Shown piece by piece: positions 25,484-33,982 of a stretch of DNA of 64,000 nt. Under the pieces are notes generated by a model that saw only the letters and a program-made list of their open reading frames with translations, was not told where the DNA came from and ran no database searches. Numbering within the stretch: the stretch's first letter is position 1; each line of letters opens with the position of its first letter. The position numbers were made by a program, and so were the translations under genes. The stretch is from Haloferax gibbonsii ATCC 33959 (GTDB lineage: Archaea > Halobacteriota > Halobacteria > Halobacteriales > Haloferacaceae), in NCBI RefSeq assembly GCF_000336775.1, contig NZ_AOLJ01000018.1:163166-227165 (forward strand). Direction: 5' to 3'.

Positions 25484-25765
25484 CGACGCTCCACCCCGAT
25501 TGCGCTCCGACGACGAGCGAGTCGCCGTCCGATCCGTTGATAGGTCAATACTCGAACGCGGCCATCGGTGTCTGGCTGTCGTTTCACGAGAGAGCAAGCG
25601 GCAGATAGGTGATTAAACACCGACACAGATTTTCTGGGTCGGAAAGTTTGACCGGGTCACAGATGTCCGACTGCCGTCTCGGCCCGAGAGTATATAGGGC
25701 GACGCACGTTTTCTGGGCCAGAAAATCGACGCACCGATAAACACCACTCACGATGATACCCCGTT
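25484..25765. promoter_or_regulatory. Divergent regulatory region with paired TTTTCTGGG operators around a TATA box
   Basis: A perfect palindrome, TTTTCTGG-G-CCAGAAAA, lies at 25709-25725. A second, imperfect copy (TTTTCTGGGTCGGAAA) is at 25630-25645. Between them is TATATAGG (25691-25698). The sites lie upstream of the winged-helix gene at 25766 and opposite the exporter operon. This is the arrangement expected for a repressor controlling itself and the exporter. Confidence 0.65.
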
Positions 25766-26113
25766 GTGTGTGAGGAGTCTACACCGGAGGAAGTCTACCA
25801 CCTCCTCGACGACAAATACGCACGGACCATCCTCACGTCGACAGACACGACAGCGAAGTCCGCCAAAGAGCTCAGTGAAGCGTGCGACGCGTCGCTCCCG
25901 ACGATTTACCGGCGCACCGAGCGCCTGATCGACTGCGGACTTCTCGAAGAGCAGACCGAACTCGAAGGCGATGGGCACCACTACAGCGTCTACAAAGCAC
26001 GGCTCAAGCGCCTCACGGTGGAATTAGAGAACGATGAACTCAAACTCACAATCGAAGAACGGGAGCCCGAAACGATGGCGGACCGCTTCACGCGAATCTG
26101 GGAGGAACTGTGA
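25766..26113 (+). CDS. ArsR-like winged-helix regulator
   Basis: 115 residues from a GTG at 25766, the only reasonable start in frame. The fold is one winged helix: EEVYHLLDDKYARTILTSTD, then SAKELSEACDASLPTIYRRTERLIDCGLL, a wing at LEGDGHHYSVYKARLKRL, and an acidic C-terminal helix. The gene overlaps the next one at its stop (TGATG), so the two are coupled. It probably binds the TTTTCTGGG palindromes directly upstream and regulates the divergent MacB-like operon. I see no metal-binding Cys cluster, so the signal may be membrane stress sensed with its partner. Confidence 0.8.
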   Translation: MCEESTPEEVYHLLDDKYARTILTSTDTTAKSAKELSEACDASLPTIYRRTERLIDCGLLEEQTELEGDGHHYSVYKARLKRLTVELENDELKLTIEEREPETMADRFTRIWEEL

Positions 26114-26439
26114 TGCAACCGCTTCAGATTGACCTTCTTACGCTGCCGATACGCTACGTGACGCTGTTCGCCGCGTTCTTCGTCACAATCGTGATGGGCC
26201 TGTTTATCGTCTTCCAGGCCTACCACGGATACCGTCGGAACGCGAACCGACGAATGCTGTTTCTCGCGGTCGGCCTCGCGTTCGTCACCGTCATTCCACC
26301 GCTCATGTCACTCGCCACCGCCTCGTTTGGGCTCCACGTCGACATCTACATGTTTTATCTGCCGCTCGGGACCGCGATAAGCCAAATCGTCGGACTGTCG
26401 TTTATCATCTACTCACTTGCGCTTCGGAGCGGGTCCTAG
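26113..26439 (+). CDS. Small three-span membrane protein coupled to the winged-helix regulator
   Basis: 108 residues from the ATG at 26113, which overlaps the stop codon of the regulator gene. Three membrane segments are visible: IRYVTLFAAFFVTIVMGLFI, MLFLAVGLAFVTVIPPLM and FYLPLGTAISQIVGLSFIIY. A short YRRNANRR loop follows the first. I recall this as the haloarchaeal family often encoded right after an ArsR-like regulator (DUF7521-like), function unknown. It may hold the regulator at the membrane or sense envelope state. Confidence 0.75.
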   Translation: MQPLQIDLLTLPIRYVTLFAAFFVTIVMGLFIVFQAYHGYRRNANRRMLFLAVGLAFVTVIPPLMSLATASFGLHVDIYMFYLPLGTAISQIVGLSFIIYSLALRSGS

Positions 26440-26871
26440 CGTTCGGCCGAGTCCGAGGCGTTTCCGATTCGGCGTCTTTCGCGCGCTTCAGAACCCGTCC
26501 AGCACCGGAGGCGACTCGGTCGCCGTCGTTCTCGGTAGCGAACGTCACTCCGGAGTGGGGAGACCGTTCGTGGCAAGGACAAACTATCATAAATCAGAAA
26601 TAGATTTTAGAAATATACGTTTTCGCTGTCAATTAGGCCCAGAAATACGCGAGTACGCTGATTAATTCAATATCTGGCCGGTCAGGCCAGATTATCGATA
26701 CTCGAATAGCAGTCTAAGACAAATACTCCTCAAACACCGATAGATGGCCTGATACGTCTATTCATATGTACTGTCCGAACAGACCTAAAATGACATATCT
26801 TCAGATAATCTCTATTCCCCTCAATTATTGTATGTTTCTATCTCCGAACGAGAGACACAGACACCCCGCGA
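26440..26871. other. AT-rich non-coding region left of the PTS island, with a perfect hairpin
   Basis: Mostly A/T-rich with no credible gene. It contains a perfect inverted repeat, ATCTGGCC (26672-26679) and GGCCAGAT (26685-26692), with a 5-base loop. This could be a terminator or the trace of a mobile-element end. It directly precedes the decayed repeat copy at 26879. Confidence 0.45.
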
Positions 26872-26878
26872 GGCCGCT

Positions 26879-27116
26879 CCCCCCCCCCCGCGGTCGAACT
26901 CGTCGTCGACCATCGCCAGCGCCCCGCCGGAGTTGAACAGCAGGCGGCTCACGATGGCGACCGTCAGAACGAGGCAGAACATCGGCTTGACGGCGATGCT
27001 CATCTGTCGTCATCATCCCGGCCGGCGGTCGCGAGCGTCGGTTCGGCGTCGAAGGTGCAAGCGGCTTTGTGGCCGCGGGTCGCGCTCGCCACGCCGTCGA
27101 GCGTCGCGGTCGACCG
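26879..27116 (-). pseudogene. Decayed duplicate of the dpp operon tail (small membrane protein plus end of the DppF-like ATPase)
   Basis: Bases 26884-26954 are identical by eye to 37122-37192. The copy then lacks exactly 90 bases, an in-frame loss between two CACGA repeats. It resumes at about 90 percent identity through the start codon of the small membrane protein (MSIAVKPM at 27003), and continues with further deletions into sequence matching the last part of the ATPase gene, to about 27116. A run of 11 C residues at 26879-26889 replaces the 6 of the intact copy. The ATPase portion is clearly broken. The shortened membrane ORF stays open (27003 down to 26821), but its second span is lost. 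Confidence 0.8.
26884..27116. repeat. Left copy of the direct repeat flanking the PTS island
   Basis: Same orientation as the right copy at 37122-37541. The 233 bases here correspond to 420 there because of internal deletions. It ends 16 bases before the stop codon of ptsH. The two copies enclose the whole PTS gene set. Confidence 0.8.
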
Positions 27117-27132
27117 CGAGCCCGAGCGGTCG

Positions 27133-27414
27133 TTACGAATCGAGGTCGAAGTCGTTCTGGACGAGTTCGACGAGCCGTTCGACGGCCTGCTCGCCGTCGC
27201 TGCCGTCGGCGGTGATGACGATCTCTTCGTCCGGGCCGACGCCGAGCGAGAGGACGGCGATACTGCTTTTCGCGTCTACTTCCGTCTCCCCGCCTGCTTT
27301 CCGCACGGAGATATCCGTCTCGAACTTCGACGCCGTCTGGACGAACATCGACGCGGGGCGTGCGTGGAGACCGGTCTCGTGCTCTACGACTACTGTCGCT
27401 GATTTCGCTGCCAT
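27133..27414 (-). CDS. ptsH: PTS phosphocarrier protein HPr
   Basis: 93 residues from the ATG at 27414; an ATG at 27426 would add four residues. The phosphorylation site is ETGLHARPAS with His17 (chosen start), as in bacterial HPr. The second conserved block is DAKSSIAVLSLGVGPDEEI, where a Ser aligns with regulatory Ser46, although HPr kinase is not expected in archaea. HPr passes phosphate from enzyme I to EIIA in the cytoplasm. It is divergent from ptsI, with about 117-129 bases between starts. Its 3' end abuts the decayed dpp-tail repeat. Confidence 0.92.
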   Translation of the reverse strand: MAAKSATVVVEHETGLHARPASMFVQTASKFETDISVRKAGGETEVDAKSSIAVLSLGVGPDEEIVITADGSDGEQAVERLVELVQNDFDLDS

Positions 27415-27543
27415 CCGTGCCACCATTTCCCACGCCGGTACTAAAGGCTTTACCGCTTCGCGAGCGTTTTTGCCGGCGGACGCGGACTAGTCGCGTGTGA
27501 TGTTCGCAAGCGCAGCGTATCCAGCGGTAGCTACGAGGGACCG

Positions 27544-29226
27544 ATGAGCGACCGTAGAATCTCGGGCGTCGGCGTGACACCGCTTCTCGGTGTCGGCACG
27601 GTCGTCCAGTACGATTCGACGGTCGACCTCGACGAGAGCGAGCGGTCGGCGGCCGGCCCCGAAGCTGAGCTTCGGCGGTTCGAGGCGGCACGGGAGACGG
27701 CGGCGGACGAGCTCGCTCGCGAACGGTCACGGACGGCCGAGCGCGTCGGCACCGAAGAAGCGGAAATCTTCGACGCGCACCAGCAGTTCCTCGCCGACCC
27801 ACAGATCACCGACGGCGTCGAAACCGCGATCAGCGAAGACGGCCTCACCGCCGAGCGCGCCGTTTCGCAGGCGTTCGAGGACCCAATCGCCACGTTCGAG
27901 GCCGCAGACGGGATGTTCGCCGAGCGCGCGGACGACCTCCGCGACGTCCGCGACCGAGTGCTTCGCATCCTGCTCGACCGCGACCGGGTCGACCTCTCGG
28001 CGCTCCCCGAGGGAACGGTGCTCGTCGCGGAGCGACTCACCCCGAGCGATACCGCGCAGTTAGACCCCGACGCCGTCGCCGGGTTCGTCACGGTCGAGGG
28101 AGGACGAACCTCCCACGCCGCCATCATGGCCCGGTCGCTGGCGATTCCGGCGGTGGTCGGCGTCGGCACCGACGTGCTCGACCTTGCTGACGGCACGCGC
28201 CTCGTCGTCGACGGCACCACGGGCGACGTGACCGTCGACCCAGACGCCGACGCCATCGCCGCGGCGCGGGAATCGGGCGGTGCAACGGTGGAACACGACC
28301 CCGTCACGACGGCCGGCGGCCGACACGTCGAAGTCGCCGCGAACGTCGGGACGCCGCGGGAAGCGGTGGCGGCCGCCGAACGCGGTGCGGACGGCGTCGG
28401 GCTCTTTCGAACGGAGTTCCTCTTTCTCGACCGGGAGACGCCGCCGGACGAAGACGAGCAGTACGAGGCGCTCACCGAGGTGTGCGAGGCGTTCGCCGGG
28501 TCGCGCGTGGTCGTCCGAACGCTCGACATCGGGGGCGACAAGCCGATTCCGTACGTCGACTCCGACCCCGGCGACAACCCGTTTCTCGGCGTTCGCGGCA
28601 TCCGGTTCGCGCCGGGCGAGCGACCCGAACTGTTCGAAGAACACGTCCGCGCGATTCTGCGTGCGGCCGCCGGGCCGGCGCAGCTCGCCGTGATGTTCCC
28701 GCTGGTGTCGACGGTGACGGAACTCGACGCGCTCCTCGACGAAGTGAGCGCAATCGCCGCGGAACTGGACGAGGCGGGCGTCGACTACGCGGTTCCCGAA
28801 CTCGGCGCGATGGTCGAGACGCCGGCGTCGGTGTTTCTCGCCCGCGAGTTCGCCGACCGCCTCGACTTCCTCAGTATCGGGACGAACGACCTCACGCAGT
28901 ACGTGATGGCCGCGGCCCGCGACGACGACCGCGTCGCCTCCTTACACGACCCGCTTCACCCGCCGGTGCTCCGCGCCATCGCGCGGACGGTCGAGGCCGC
29001 TCACGACGGCGACGCCTGGGTCGGCATGTGCGGCGAAATGGCCGGCGACCCCGCGCACACGGAACTGCTCGTCGGGCTCGGTTTCGACGAGTTGAGCATG
29101 AGCGCCGTGACGATTCCCGAGGTGAAAGCGGGCGTCCGGGCCGTCGATGACGAGTCGGCGGCGGCGCTCGCCGAGGCTGCCCTCCGCGCCGAGACCAACG
29201 AGGACGTTCGAGCGCTCTTAGACTAA
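27544..29226 (+). CDS. ptsI: PTS enzyme I (phosphoenolpyruvate-protein phosphotransferase)
   Basis: 560 residues, normal length. The swivelling phosphohistidine site is GGRTSHAAIMARS with H191. The PEP-binding TIM-barrel domain has GLFRTEFLFLDRE, RTLDIGGDKPIPY, NPFLGVRGIRF and SIGTNDLTQYVMAAAR, and WVGMCGEMAGDP with catalytic C496. It takes phosphate from PEP and gives it to HPr. The ATG at 27544 is clear. It is transcribed away from ptsH and converges on the EIIA gene; the 78-base gap between the stops has a short TGGAG tandem. Its presence makes the island a complete PTS. Confidence 0.95.
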   Translation: MSDRRISGVGVTPLLGVGTVVQYDSTVDLDESERSAAGPEAELRRFEAARETAADELARERSRTAERVGTEEAEIFDAHQQFLADPQITDGVETAISEDGLTAERAVSQAFEDPIATFEAADGMFAERADDLRDVRDRVLRILLDRDRVDLSALPEGTVLVAERLTPSDTAQLDPDAVAGFVTVEGGRTSHAAIMARSLAIPAVVGVGTDVLDLADGTRLVVDGTTGDVTVDPDADAIAAARESGGATVEHDPVTTAGGRHVEVAANVGTPREAVAAAERGADGVGLFRTEFLFLDRETPPDEDEQYEALTEVCEAFAGSRVVVRTLDIGGDKPIPYVDSDPGDNPFLGVRGIRFAPGERPELFEEHVRAILRAAAGPAQLAVMFPLVSTVTELDALLDEVSAIAAELDEAGVDYAVPELGAMVETPASVFLAREFADRLDFLSIGTNDLTQYVMAAARDDDRVASLHDPLHPPVLRAIARTVEAAHDGDAWVGMCGEMAGDPAHTELLVGLGFDELSMSAVTIPEVKAGVRAVDDESAAALAEAALRAETNEDVRALLD

Positions 29227-29304
29227 CAACTGGAGTGGAGTGGAGTAGAAGACTGGCCGCTCGCTCGCCGTGAAGCGCCGCTCCGCGGCGTCGTCTTCTC
29301 CGGT

Positions 29305-29766
29305 TCAGCCGTCGAAATCGACGCAGCGCTCGACGACGAGGTCGAGCAGGCCGTCGGCGTCGCGGCGCTTCGTCAATTCGGCGAACTCCTCGGCCTGAAA
29401 GAGTTTGGCGAGGTTCGAGAGGAACGACGAGTAGCCCTCGGTCTCTGTCACGAGGAGCAACACGACGACCTCGGCGTCGACGCGCTCGTCGGGGTTGTCC
29501 ATGCTTCGGAAGGCTATCGACTCGCCCGCGGGCGGCAATCCGAGGAGCACTGCCTGTTCGGAGACGTGGTCGGGGTCGGCGTGGGGGATGGCGATGCCGA
29601 ACCCCATCGTCGGGATGTCGAGCCCCGTCGGATAGTCGGCTTCCCGCGTCAGGAGGGCATCCGCGTAGCTCTCGTCGGCCCATCCCCGGTCGTAAGCGTA
29701 CGCGCCGAGTTCCGTGAGGACCGCTTCGTCCGTCTCGCCAGTCAGTTCGAGGCTTTCAGTTCGCAT
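29305..29766 (-). CDS. PTS EIIA component (fructose/mannitol/galactitol type 2 domain)
   Basis: 153 residues, single PTS_EIIA type-2 domain. The phosphorylated His is H62 in GFGIAIPHADPDHV, the same place as in GatA-like proteins. The second conserved block VVVLLLVTETEGYSSFLSNLAKLFQ is present. It accepts phosphate from HPr and passes it to the EIIB encoded two genes upstream. The EIIC gene precedes it on the same strand with about 120 bases between, so these may be one leftward operon. Confidence 0.9.
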   Translation of the reverse strand: MRTESLELTGETDEAVLTELGAYAYDRGWADESYADALLTREADYPTGLDIPTMGFGIAIPHADPDHVSEQAVLLGLPPAGESIAFRSMDNPDERVDAEVVVLLLVTETEGYSSFLSNLAKLFQAEEFAELTKRRDADGLLDLVVERCVDFDG

Positions 29767-29889
29767 CGATGAGTCGTACGCGGGTCTCCGAGAAAAGTGT
29801 TGGTACCGGTTCGCCGACGGTTCGGCGAAGCACGGTGGCTCGTCGCGGTCGAGTCGTGGACACCGACGGGTGGCTCGTGGCTCGCGCGG

Positions 29890-31413
29890 TCAGTCGTCGG
29901 AGCGGCCCTCTGCGGCCGTCACGTCGGCTGACGAGCCGAGTTTGTTGGGCAAGAGGCCGCCGCCCTTCCCGGTGTGACGACGTTCGACGGTCTCCCGCGC
30001 TTTCTCTTCTGACGCGCCGGCGACCATGTACATCCGCTGGGGCCACATCCGAAGTGCGACCCAGATACCGAGGACGATGACGAGCCCGACCGCGAGGGCG
30101 ACCGGCGCCGGGATGAGGGCAAGGACGCCCGTCGCGGGCGACCCCGCGTCAGCGACGGGCGACGTGATGAGCCCGCGGCCAGCGAGGTCGAAGCCCGCGC
30201 TCCCCGCCGCCTGCGTCAGGAGGGGCGCCACCGCGGAAGAGATGTAGTGCAGCGGAATCAGCAGGATGGTCCCCGTGACGACCATCTTCACGATGTTGCC
30301 GTTCATGATGGGAACCATCAGCGCGAAGAAGAACGGGAACGTCGCCAGGTCGATTCCCCACAGGACGTCGTTTCCGGGGAGGATGATCGACATCACGATG
30401 GCGATCGGGACGATGAGCAGGCTGGACGCGATGACCGACTCGTGGCCGATGAGGATGGCCGAGTCGAGGCCAATCGCCATGTCGCGGTCTTCGAACCGCG
30501 AGGTCATGAAGTTCCGAATCGACTCCGAAAGCGGCGTCAGCCCCTCCATGAGGATGCCGACCATCATCGGCAGGATGTGCATCACCGCGGCGAACGAGAT
30601 GCCGGCGGTGAGGATGGCGTACCAGCTCTCGGCGACGAAAAGCGCGTTACTGTAGGCGGCGATACCGATGACGAGACCGATAGCGAGGCCGACGAAGATG
30701 GGCTCGCCGAGGATACCGAACCGGTCTTGAATCGCGTCGGGGTCCGCTTCGATGTTTCCGAGGGGTGTCTTGTCCACCGCCCAGTGAATCGGAATCGCGG
30801 CGACGGCGTACGGTGCCGAGGTTCCGTGCGGGATGGAGATGCCGGGCGTGTCGAACGTCTCTTCGACGGCCGGCTGCGTCCAGTCCGCGGCGACGAGGAC
30901 GAACAGCCCAAGCGTCAGCCCGACCGCCACCGAGTACAGCCAGTTGTTCGTGCTCATGTAGACCAGCCCGCCGATGAAGGCGAAGTGCCAGTAGTTCCAG
31001 ATGTCCACGTTGAGCGTGTAGGTAAAGCCGATAGCGAAGAGGACGAGGTTCATCGCCACGAACAGCGGAATCATCCAGACGCCGAGTTCCGCGATACCGA
31101 AGGCGATGGCGGCGGCGGCGGGCCAGCCGACGTCGACCGCCGGCAGCGTGATGCCGGTCACCTCGACCATCTGTTGGGCCAGCGGGCTGATGTTCTCGCT
31201 GAACAGTCCGATGACGAGATTGATGCCGATGAAGCCGATACCGATGAGGATGGACGAGCGCGCCGCCTTCAACACGTCCACCCGGAACGCGAGCGCGATG
31301 AGGAAGATGATTATCGGAAGGAGGACGCTCACGCCCAACGATTGGATTACGCTGTTGATAGAATTCAACAGGGAACTCACACCACTCTGTAAGAGTACTT
31401 CTGGTACTGCCAT
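29890..31413 (-). CDS. PTS EIIC permease, galactitol (Gat) family
   Basis: 507 residues with about eleven to twelve membrane spans. The order and character match the galactitol family rather than fructose EIIC: SVIQSLGVSVLLPIIIFLIALAF at the N-terminus, then FRVDVLKAARSSILIGIGFIGI, SPLAQQMVEVTG, a mid block MVGILMEGLTPLSESIRNFM, and IMNGNIVKMVVTG near residue 370. It moves the sugar or polyol through the membrane while EIIB phosphorylates it. The C-terminal hydrophilic tail is longer than usual. The substrate is unknown. A 95-base gap follows the EIIB gene. Confidence 0.88.
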   Translation of the reverse strand: MAVPEVLLQSGVSSLLNSINSVIQSLGVSVLLPIIIFLIALAFRVDVLKAARSSILIGIGFIGINLVIGLFSENISPLAQQMVEVTGITLPAVDVGWPAAAAIAFGIAELGVWMIPLFVAMNLVLFAIGFTYTLNVDIWNYWHFAFIGGLVYMSTNNWLYSVAVGLTLGLFVLVAADWTQPAVEETFDTPGISIPHGTSAPYAVAAIPIHWAVDKTPLGNIEADPDAIQDRFGILGEPIFVGLAIGLVIGIAAYSNALFVAESWYAILTAGISFAAVMHILPMMVGILMEGLTPLSESIRNFMTSRFEDRDMAIGLDSAILIGHESVIASSLLIVPIAIVMSIILPGNDVLWGIDLATFPFFFALMVPIMNGNIVKMVVTGTILLIPLHYISSAVAPLLTQAAGSAGFDLAGRGLITSPVADAGSPATGVLALIPAPVALAVGLVIVLGIWVALRMWPQRMYMVAGASEEKARETVERRHTGKGGGLLPNKLGSSADVTAAEGRSDD

Positions 31414-31508
31414 GTTATTGACTCACAACCCTGTCTCAGGATGAGAGTGATCCCACATAAATATTGCTATCGTTCGTGAAAAATCCGCGTCGCCGACTCG
31501 TCGAACAG

Positions 31509-31805
31509 TCAGTCTTCGAGCGCCGCGGCGATGTCGTCGAGGACCTCGTCTTGGCCGATACCGGTCATGAACGCCGTCGTGTGGATGACCGGGATGTCGA
31601 ACTTGTCTTGGTTGAGCTGCGTCGTGGTGACGATAAGGTCGAAGTTCCCCGACGAGACCTTGCCGGGGGCCTCCGTCGCCTTCGCCTTGGCGATGGTCCC
31701 GATGTCGAGGCCCCGCTCCGGGAGTTTCTCTTTCAGCGCTTCCTTGACGACCGTCGACGTCGCGACCGATGTGCCACACACTACGAGGATGTTTTTCGTT
31801 GTCAT
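31509..31805 (-). CDS. PTS EIIB component, galactitol type
   Basis: 98 residues from the ATG at 31805; the longer frame upstream is non-homologous. The Rossmann-like EIIB fold begins MTTKNILVVCGTSVATST, with C10 the phosphorylated cysteine. Later segments are FDLIVTTTQLN and IPVIHTTAFMTGIG, as in GatB. It receives phosphate from EIIA and transfers it to the substrate carried by EIIC. It is read leftward before the EIIC gene. An AT-rich box (minus strand CTTTTTAGT) near 31837-31845 may be its promoter. Confidence 0.9.
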   Translation of the reverse strand: MTTKNILVVCGTSVATSTVVKEALKEKLPERGLDIGTIAKAKATEAPGKVSSGNFDLIVTTTQLNQDKFDIPVIHTTAFMTGIGQDEVLDDIAAALED

Positions 31806-31905
31806 TGACGTGTATTGCACATCATCGATGACCACTAAAAAGATTGCGCCGGTCTGACGCGCTGCAGTCGCCGAACCAAGCGGGGCGTTCGCCGTCGCCG
31901 GCGTC

Positions 31906-32583
31906 TCAGGGGAAACTCGCGGCGATGTCGCGGAGGAGCGACTCCGGGTCCGACGCGAGCGACACGGCCGATGCGGCACCGGTCGCGTGACCGCCCTGTT
32001 CGAAGGCGAGGCGGACGTCCTCGGCGGTCGAGATGCCGCCGCCGACGAGGACGCGAGTGCGCGGGTTCTCCGCTTCGACCATCGACATGAAGGCGCGGAC
32101 GCGGTCGGGGTGGGTCTGCGTGATCGCGCGGTCCGACGAGATGTCTTCGGGCATCTCGTATATCATCGAGTCGGGGTCGAACTCGGCGACCGCTCGGCCC
32201 ATCTCGATGCTGTCGACGCAGACGACCGAGTCGAGGTCGAGGTCGCGGCAGCGCTCGATTTTCCACACGAGGTCGGACAGCGTGTCGCGGTTCTCCGCGT
32301 GGTTGATGACGACGCCGTCCGCCCCTGCGTCCGCGACGGTCTCAGGGAGGATTTTCCCCATCCCGCGACCGGGCTCGACGGCGTCCATCGCGGGCGCGGT
32401 GACGGCGAGGTCGGTGTGTTCGGTTATCAGCCGAATGTCCGGCAGTTGTGGCGTCAACACGAAGCGCGCGTCGGTCTCCGCTTCTATCGTTTCGAGCATG
32501 CGCGCGAACGCGAGCGCGTCCTCGCCGCTCGTATCCGGGTACACCTTGAAGTTGACCTGAAAGTGGGGGTACGGAAGGTTCAT
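31906..32583 (-). CDS. Triosephosphate isomerase homologue (archaeal short type), island-specific paralogue
   Basis: 225 residues, the length of archaeal TIMs. All catalytic residues are kept: N11 and K13 (NFK), H95 (VINHAENR) and E143 (IYEMPEDIS). The phosphate-gripping VLVGGGIST is near residue 198 and GASAVSLA near the end. The region replacing the usual AQHVD block reads APAMDAVEPGRGMGKILPETV, so the substrate may differ from triosephosphates. TIM paralogues in polyol pathways isomerise tetrulose phosphates. It lies 28 bases after the aldolase gene, surely co-transcribed. It may interconvert the product of the PTS or of the aldolase. Confidence 0.85.
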   Translation of the reverse strand: MNLPYPHFQVNFKVYPDTSGEDALAFARMLETIEAETDARFVLTPQLPDIRLITEHTDLAVTAPAMDAVEPGRGMGKILPETVADAGADGVVINHAENRDTLSDLVWKIERCRDLDLDSVVCVDSIEMGRAVAEFDPDSMIYEMPEDISSDRAITQTHPDRVRAFMSMVEAENPRTRVLVGGGISTAEDVRLAFEQGGHATGAASAVSLASDPESLLRDIAASFP

Positions 32584-32611
32584 CAGTGGGTCCGGGAGGT
32601 GTTTCGGGAGG

Positions 32612-33388
32612 TCATAGTAACGTCTCGGCCTCTTCGATGGTCGCGCCCTCGTGGACGATGGCCGAGAGCGCGTCGATGATGGCGGCGGGGTCGTCTCGCT
32701 GCCAGACGTTGCGGCCGAACATCACGCCCTGCGAGCCGGCGTCGACGGCACCGTGGACCATCTCCAGTACCTCCCGGTCCGTCTCGACGGTGGGTCCGCC
32801 GGCGATGTACGTCGGCACCGGCGCGTTGTGTACGATACGCTCGAAGCCCGTGGGTGGGTACGGCGTCTTCAGGATGTCCGCGCCGAGTTCGAAGCCCAGG
32901 CGGTTGGCGTTGACGAGGTAGTCGGTGTCGAACTCGTCGTCTGCGCGCTGGCCCCAGAGGGTCGGCTCGACGATGAGCGGAATCCCCGCGTCGTCGCAGT
33001 CCTCGGCCGCGGCCGCGACGAACTCGGCGTTCTCCTTCAGCACGTCGGGGTCCTCCCGGCCGAAGACGAGCGCGACCTTCGCGGCGTCGGCCACGTCGGC
33101 GCAGTCTTCGACGCTGAACACCTGGGAGTGGATTTCGGCGTTTTCGATGTCGCCCGGCATCGTCGAGTCGTACAGGAGGTCGAGCGTGCCGATGGTGTGG
33201 ACGTCGGCGGCGGCGATTCGGTCCTCGAAGCGCTTCAGGAATGGAACGCTCGCGAGGATACCGTCGGGGCCGGCGTCCAGCACCGTGTCGAGGAGCGCCG
33301 CGGGGTCCTCGAACCCCTCGAGGGACCCCCAATGGAGGCCGTGGTCGATAGCGACAGTCACCGATCGTCCGAGTGGTTGGTCCGTCAT
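32612..33388 (-). CDS. Archaeal-type class I aldolase (FbaB/DhnA/LsrF superfamily)
   Basis: 258 residues from the ATG at 33388. It is a DeoC/FbaB-fold class I enzyme with AIDHG near residue 14, the Schiff-base lysine K174 in ADILKTPYPPT, the phosphate-binding VPTYIAGGP, and GVMFGRNVWQ near the C-terminus. Relatives include archaeal fructose-bisphosphate aldolase, ADH synthase (aromatic precursor pathway) and the thiolase LsrF. Two bases separate it from the upstream YjbQ gene. In this operon it would cleave or thiolyse a phosphorylated sugar made by the PTS or the FGGY kinase. Confidence 0.88.
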   Translation of the reverse strand: MTDQPLGRSVTVAIDHGLHWGSLEGFEDPAALLDTVLDAGPDGILASVPFLKRFEDRIAAADVHTIGTLDLLYDSTMPGDIENAEIHSQVFSVEDCADVADAAKVALVFGREDPDVLKENAEFVAAAAEDCDDAGIPLIVEPTLWGQRADDEFDTDYLVNANRLGFELGADILKTPYPPTGFERIVHNAPVPTYIAGGPTVETDREVLEMVHGAVDAGSQGVMFGRNVWQRDDPAAIIDALSAIVHEGATIEEAETLL

Positions 33389-33390
33389 GG

Positions 33391-33816
33391 CTATTGTAGA
33401 ATCGTCGTGGTAATCGTTCGCTCGCGCGGGCCGCACAGTTCGAAGAACATGACCTCTTCCCAGGTCCCGAGGTCGAGCTCCCCGTCGCGGAGGACGAGAA
33501 GGACCGGTCGCTTGATCATCGCGGAGATGAGGTGCGCGTGAGCGTTCGGCTGCTCACCTGCGGTGATGTGGTCGAGGTCGTGGTAGTAGCCCTCGTCCGG
33601 GGGGGCGATCTCCTTGAACTTGTCAATCATGTCGTCGAGGAGCTTCTCTTCGTACTCGTTAGTCGAGAGCGCCGCAGACGTGTGCGGCGTCGACACGTAC
33701 ACGAGTCCGTCGGTCACGCCGAGGTCCTCGATGGTCGCTTCCACCTCGGGAGTGACGCTCAGAATCTCGAACCTGCTGTGGCTCTCGATGGAGAAGCTCT
33801 CTGTCTGTATCTCCAT
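33391..33816 (-). CDS. YjbQ/UPF0047-family protein
   Basis: 141 residues, single domain. Conserved blocks are VYVSTPHTSAALSTNEYE, YYHDLDHITAGEQPNAHAHLISAMI and GTWEEVMFFELCGPRERTI, which define the family. E. coli YjbQ has thiamine-phosphate-synthase activity as a side or secondary function; the true role is uncertain. A TATA-like element (minus strand CTATTTAC, 33841-33848) lies 25-32 bases upstream, so this is the first gene of a leftward operon continuing to the aldolase and TIM homologue. Its fixed place beside sugar-phosphate enzymes suggests a metabolic role with phosphosugars; inference. Confidence 0.87.
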   Translation of the reverse strand: MEIQTESFSIESHSRFEILSVTPEVEATIEDLGVTDGLVYVSTPHTSAALSTNEYEEKLLDDMIDKFKEIAPPDEGYYHDLDHITAGEQPNAHAHLISAMIKRPVLLVLRDGELDLGTWEEVMFFELCGPRERTITTTILQ

Positions 33817-33970
33817 ACACCGTAGCTCAGGGAGTGAGCGTAAATAGTTTTTGCCGGCACTGCCCCGAACACCGCACAGCGGCCCTTAGACACCAGATAC
33901 CTCGGTTCCACCTCGTCTGGCTCCGCCGTTCGAACGGCGTCGACGGTTCGACCCGCTGTCTCGCTGAATC

Positions 33971-33982
33971 GAACAGCTGTTC
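33971..33982. promoter_or_regulatory. Perfect palindrome GAACAGCTGTTC, candidate IclR operator
   Basis: A 12-base perfect palindrome ending 16 bases before the TATA-like element (CTATTTAG, 33998-34005) of the IclR gene. A third half-site GGAACA follows at 33991-33996, forming TGTTC-N8-GAACA with the right arm. It lies between the divergent YjbQ operon and the IclR regulator. Confidence 0.6.

Noticed and set aside
29231..29250. TGGAG tandem repeat after ptsI
   Set aside because: Only three to four copies in a convergent gap; likely incidental.
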